NCBI RefSeq assembly: GCF_017114915.1
Contig: NZ_JAAUOE010000044.1
Span: 1-37,463 of the forward strand
Length of the DNA stretch: 37,463 bases
From: Pseudomonas frederiksbergensis
Lineage (GTDB): Bacteria > Pseudomonadota > Gammaproteobacteria > Pseudomonadales > Pseudomonadaceae
Direction: 5' to 3'
The notes under the pieces are model-generated. The model searched no databases, had not been told where the DNA came from, and saw only the letters and a list, made by a program, of their open reading frames with translations. A program made the position numbers and the translations under genes. Of this stretch, positions 35,311 through 37,463 are shown in pieces (the first letter of the stretch is position 1; the number at the start of each line of letters is the position of its first letter).

Positions 35311-36009
35311 TCAGTGCTTCCGTGGGGCCAGATAGCCCAGCCAGCGGTGTTCGGCCAGTTTGAACAGCTTCACCAGAATGAACGTCAGGCACAGATAGAA
35401 CAGGCCGGCGGTGATGTAGGCTTCGAACGGCAAGTAGAACTGAGCGTTGACCGTGCGCGCAGCACCGGTGATGTCGATCAGGGTCACGATCGACGCCAGA
35501 CTGGTGGTCTGCAGCATCATGATCACTTCGTTGCTGTACTGCGGCAGTGCCCGGCGCAGGGCCGACGGCAGCAGGATCCGCTTGTACATTTTGATCCGCG
35601 ACATACCCATGGCCTTGGCCGCTTCGATCTCGCCGTTCGGCGTGGCGCGCAGGCTGCCGGCGATGATTTCGGCGGTGTAGGCGCTGGTGTTGATGGCGAA
35701 GGCCAGGCACGCACAGAACGTCGCGCTGGACAGCCATGGCCAGAGGAAGCTTTCACGCACGGTTTCGAATTGCGCCAGACCGTAGTAGATCAAAAACAGC
35801 TGCACCAGCATCGGCGTGCCGCGGATCACGTAGGTGAATAGCCAGGCCGACATGTTGACGACCGCGTTCTTCGAGACGCGCATCAGCCCCAGCGGCAATG
35901 CCGCCAGCAAACCGAAGAACAGCGACAGCGCGAGCAGTTTGAGGGTGGTCACCAGGCCGCCGAAGTACAGCGGCAAGGCCTCCCAAATGACGTTGTAGTC
36001 GAAGATCAT
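35311..36009 (-). CDS. aotM: Arginine/ornithine ABC transporter permease AotM
   Basis: The 232-residue inner-membrane permease has about five hydrophobic segments and the amino-acid permease signatures TYVIRGTPMLVQLFLIYYG and the EAA loop EAAKAMGMSRIKMYKRILLP. It pairs with AotQ as the heterodimeric channel. Its ATGA start overlaps the aotQ stop by four bases, and aotO starts one base after it ends, showing tight coupling. Confidence 0.95.
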   Translation of the reverse strand: MIFDYNVIWEALPLYFGGLVTTLKLLALSLFFGLLAALPLGLMRVSKNAVVNMSAWLFTYVIRGTPMLVQLFLIYYGLAQFETVRESFLWPWLSSATFCACLAFAINTSAYTAEIIAGSLRATPNGEIEAAKAMGMSRIKMYKRILLPSALRRALPQYSNEVIMMLQTTSLASIVTLIDITGAARTVNAQFYLPFEAYITAGLFYLCLTFILVKLFKLAEHRWLGYLAPRKH

Positions 36010-36695
36010 AGCTCAGCCGCCCTTACGCCTACCGAGTAGCGCTTCTCAAGATGACGCAATGCCAGCAACGAGACGCTGGTGATCACCAGGTACATCGCTG
36101 CCACTGCGAGGAAGAAGGTGAAAGGCTCGCGGGTAGCGTCTGCCGCCTGCTTGGCCTTGAACATCATGTCTTGCAGTCCGACCACCGAAATCAGCGCGGT
36201 CGCCTTGGTCAATACCAGCCAGTTGTTGGTGAAGCCCGGAATCGCCAGACGAATCATCTGCGGCACCAACACCCGGAAGAACACCTGAAAACTGCTCATG
36301 CCGTACGCCATGCCGGCTTCTGCCTGCCCCTTCGGGATTGCCATGAACGCGCCACGGAAGGTTTCCGACAGGTACGCACCGAAGATGAAGCCCAGGGTGC
36401 CGATACCGGCGGCCAGCGGGTTCAGGTCGATGTAGTCGTCATAGCCGAGCATGGGCGCGACGCGGTTGAGCATGTCCTGGCCGCCGTAGAAAATCAGCAG
36501 GATCAGCACCAGGTCGGGAATACCGCGGATCACCGTGGCATACAGATCGCCCAGCCAGGCCAGCCAGCGCACCGGCGACAGACGCAGCGCAACGCCGATC
36601 AGCCCCAGGACGATGGCCAGGGCCATGGACGACAAGGCGAGCTGAAGCGTCAGCCATGCGCCATCGAGGATGACAGCCCCGTAGCCTTTCAACAT
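36006..36695 (-). CDS. aotQ: Arginine/ornithine ABC transporter permease AotQ
   Basis: The 229-residue permease is homologous to HisQ, with signatures LYATVIRGIPDLVLILLIFY and the EAA loop EAGMAYGMSSFQVFFRVLVP. It has about five membrane helices. GAGGA lies nine bases before the ATG. It is the first gene after the hairpin that follows aotJ, so its expression depends on read-through from aotJ. It partners AotM. Confidence 0.95.
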   Translation of the reverse strand: MLKGYGAVILDGAWLTLQLALSSMALAIVLGLIGVALRLSPVRWLAWLGDLYATVIRGIPDLVLILLIFYGGQDMLNRVAPMLGYDDYIDLNPLAAGIGTLGFIFGAYLSETFRGAFMAIPKGQAEAGMAYGMSSFQVFFRVLVPQMIRLAIPGFTNNWLVLTKATALISVVGLQDMMFKAKQAADATREPFTFFLAVAAMYLVITSVSLLALRHLEKRYSVGVRAAEL

Positions 36696-36721
36696 GATTC
36701 AGGTCCTCGGAAGTTGGGATG

Positions 36722-36765
36722 AAAAAATGGCGCAAACCTCAGAGATCCTGTTGCTTGCGCCATTT
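36722..36765 (-). terminator. Attenuating hairpin between aotJ and aotQ
   Basis: On the minus strand AAATGGCGCAA and TTTGCGCCATTT pair around a 20-base loop and end in six T. It sits 20 bases after the aotJ stop and 26 before aotQ. Such hairpins after binding-protein genes lower permease expression and stabilise the upstream mRNA. Confidence 0.8.
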
Positions 36766-36785
36766 CGGACTTGTTGCGGGGACGG

Positions 36786-37463
36786 TTACTTGCCGTAGAT
36801 ATCGAAGGCGAAGTACTTGTCCTGGATTTGCTTGTACTTGCCGTTCTCGCGAATGGCCGCGATCGCGGTGTTGATCTTGTCTTTCAACGCGTCACCCTTG
36901 CGAACCGCGATACCCACGCCGTCGCCGAAGTATTTGACGTCGGTGAAGGCCGGGCCAACGAAAGCGAAGCCCTTGCCGGCGTCGGTTTTCAGGAAGCCGT
37001 CATCCAGCAGCGTAGCGTCTGCCACGGTGCCGTCGAGGCGGCCGGCGGCCACGTCGAGGTAAATTTCGTTCTGCGAACCGTAAGGCTTGATCTCGGCACC
37101 CAGCGGGGCCAGGACTTCGCGGGCGAAACGCTCGTGGATCGAACCACGTTGCACGCCGATGTTCTTGCCCTTCAGCTCAGCCAGGCTTTCGCTGACCTGA
37201 GTGCCGGCCTTCATGACCAGGCGAGCCGGGGTGTTGTAGTACTTGTTGGTGAAGTCCACGGACTTCTTGCGGTCTTCAGTGATCGACATGGACGACAGGA
37301 TCGCGTCGATCTTGCGCACCTTGAGTGCCGGGATCAGGCCGTCGAACTCTTGCTCGACCCACTGGCACTTGACCTTCATCTCTTCGCACAGGGCGTTGCC
37401 GATGTCGTAGTCGAAACCCACGATGCTGCCGTCCGGTGCTTTGGAGGCGAACGGAGGGTAAGC
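36786..37463 (-). CDS. aotJ: Arginine/ornithine-binding protein AotJ, N-terminus outside the window
   Basis: 225 codons are visible from the right edge (AYPPFASKAPDGSIVGFDYD onward); the signal peptide and first strand are missing. The rest is a complete type II periplasmic amino-acid-binding protein: GFDYDIGNALCEEM, the ligand-binding SMSITEDRKKSVDFT, QRGSIHERF, and VADATLLDDGF for the second lobe. Two cysteines in CEEMKVKC likely form the conserved disulfide. It captures arginine and ornithine in the periplasm for AotQMP. It is the first gene of the aotJQMOP-argR unit; the promoter lies outside the window. Confidence 0.95.
   Translation of the reverse strand, partial: AYPPFASKAPDGSIVGFDYDIGNALCEEMKVKCQWVEQEFDGLIPALKVRKIDAILSSMSITEDRKKSVDFTNKYYNTPARLVMKAGTQVSESLAELKGKNIGVQRGSIHERFAREVLAPLGAEIKPYGSQNEIYLDVAAGRLDGTVADATLLDDGFLKTDAGKGFAFVGPAFTDVKYFGDGVGIAVRKGDALKDKINTAIAAIRENGKYKQIQDKYFAFDIYGK

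Overview
The window is a piece of chromosome from a Pseudomonas of the fluorescens group. The evidence is gene content and order: aotJQMOP-argR next to aruC-aruF-aruG-aruD-aruB-(PA0900-type gene)-aruE, then alaS-lysC-rsmA with serine and arginine tRNA genes, plus mgtE, amrZ and REP-type palindromes. This matches the P. aeruginosa PA0888-PA0913 order apart from insertions. Species cannot be fixed from the sequence alone.

Bases 1-5300 look like accessory DNA. They hold the start of an IS transposase running off the left edge, a SixA-type histidine phosphatase, an FNR/Anr paralogue with two small unknown genes, an HNH endonuclease with a DUF3427-like N-terminus, two direct copies of a roughly 100-bp transposon-end-like sequence, a serine recombinase and a membrane-anchored unknown protein. 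The block stops at the 3' end of a tRNA-Arg(CCU) gene, a typical island boundary.

Bases 5300-16150 are core genes: phnN, amrZ, mgtE, a small exported protein, two identical tRNA-Arg(ACG) genes, tRNA-Ser(GCU), rsmA/csrA, lysC, alaS, a threonine aldolase, and an FMN riboswitch driving a type II lumazine synthase (ribH2).

Bases 16160-24070 are the complete arginine succinyltransferase (AST) pathway on the minus strand. Bases 32176-37463 hold the ArgR activator and the arginine/ornithine ABC transporter Aot, also on the minus strand. Together they import arginine, sense it and degrade it to glutamate, succinate and ammonia.

Between the two arginine blocks, on the plus strand, sits one giant gene (24376-32118, 2580 residues). 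It encodes a dermonecrotic-toxin-like (DUF6543-type) N-terminal half followed by five leucine-rich-repeat units. A landmark motif recurs at exactly 304-residue (912-bp) intervals, and no NEL ubiquitin-ligase domain is visible at the end. This is the most unusual object in the window.
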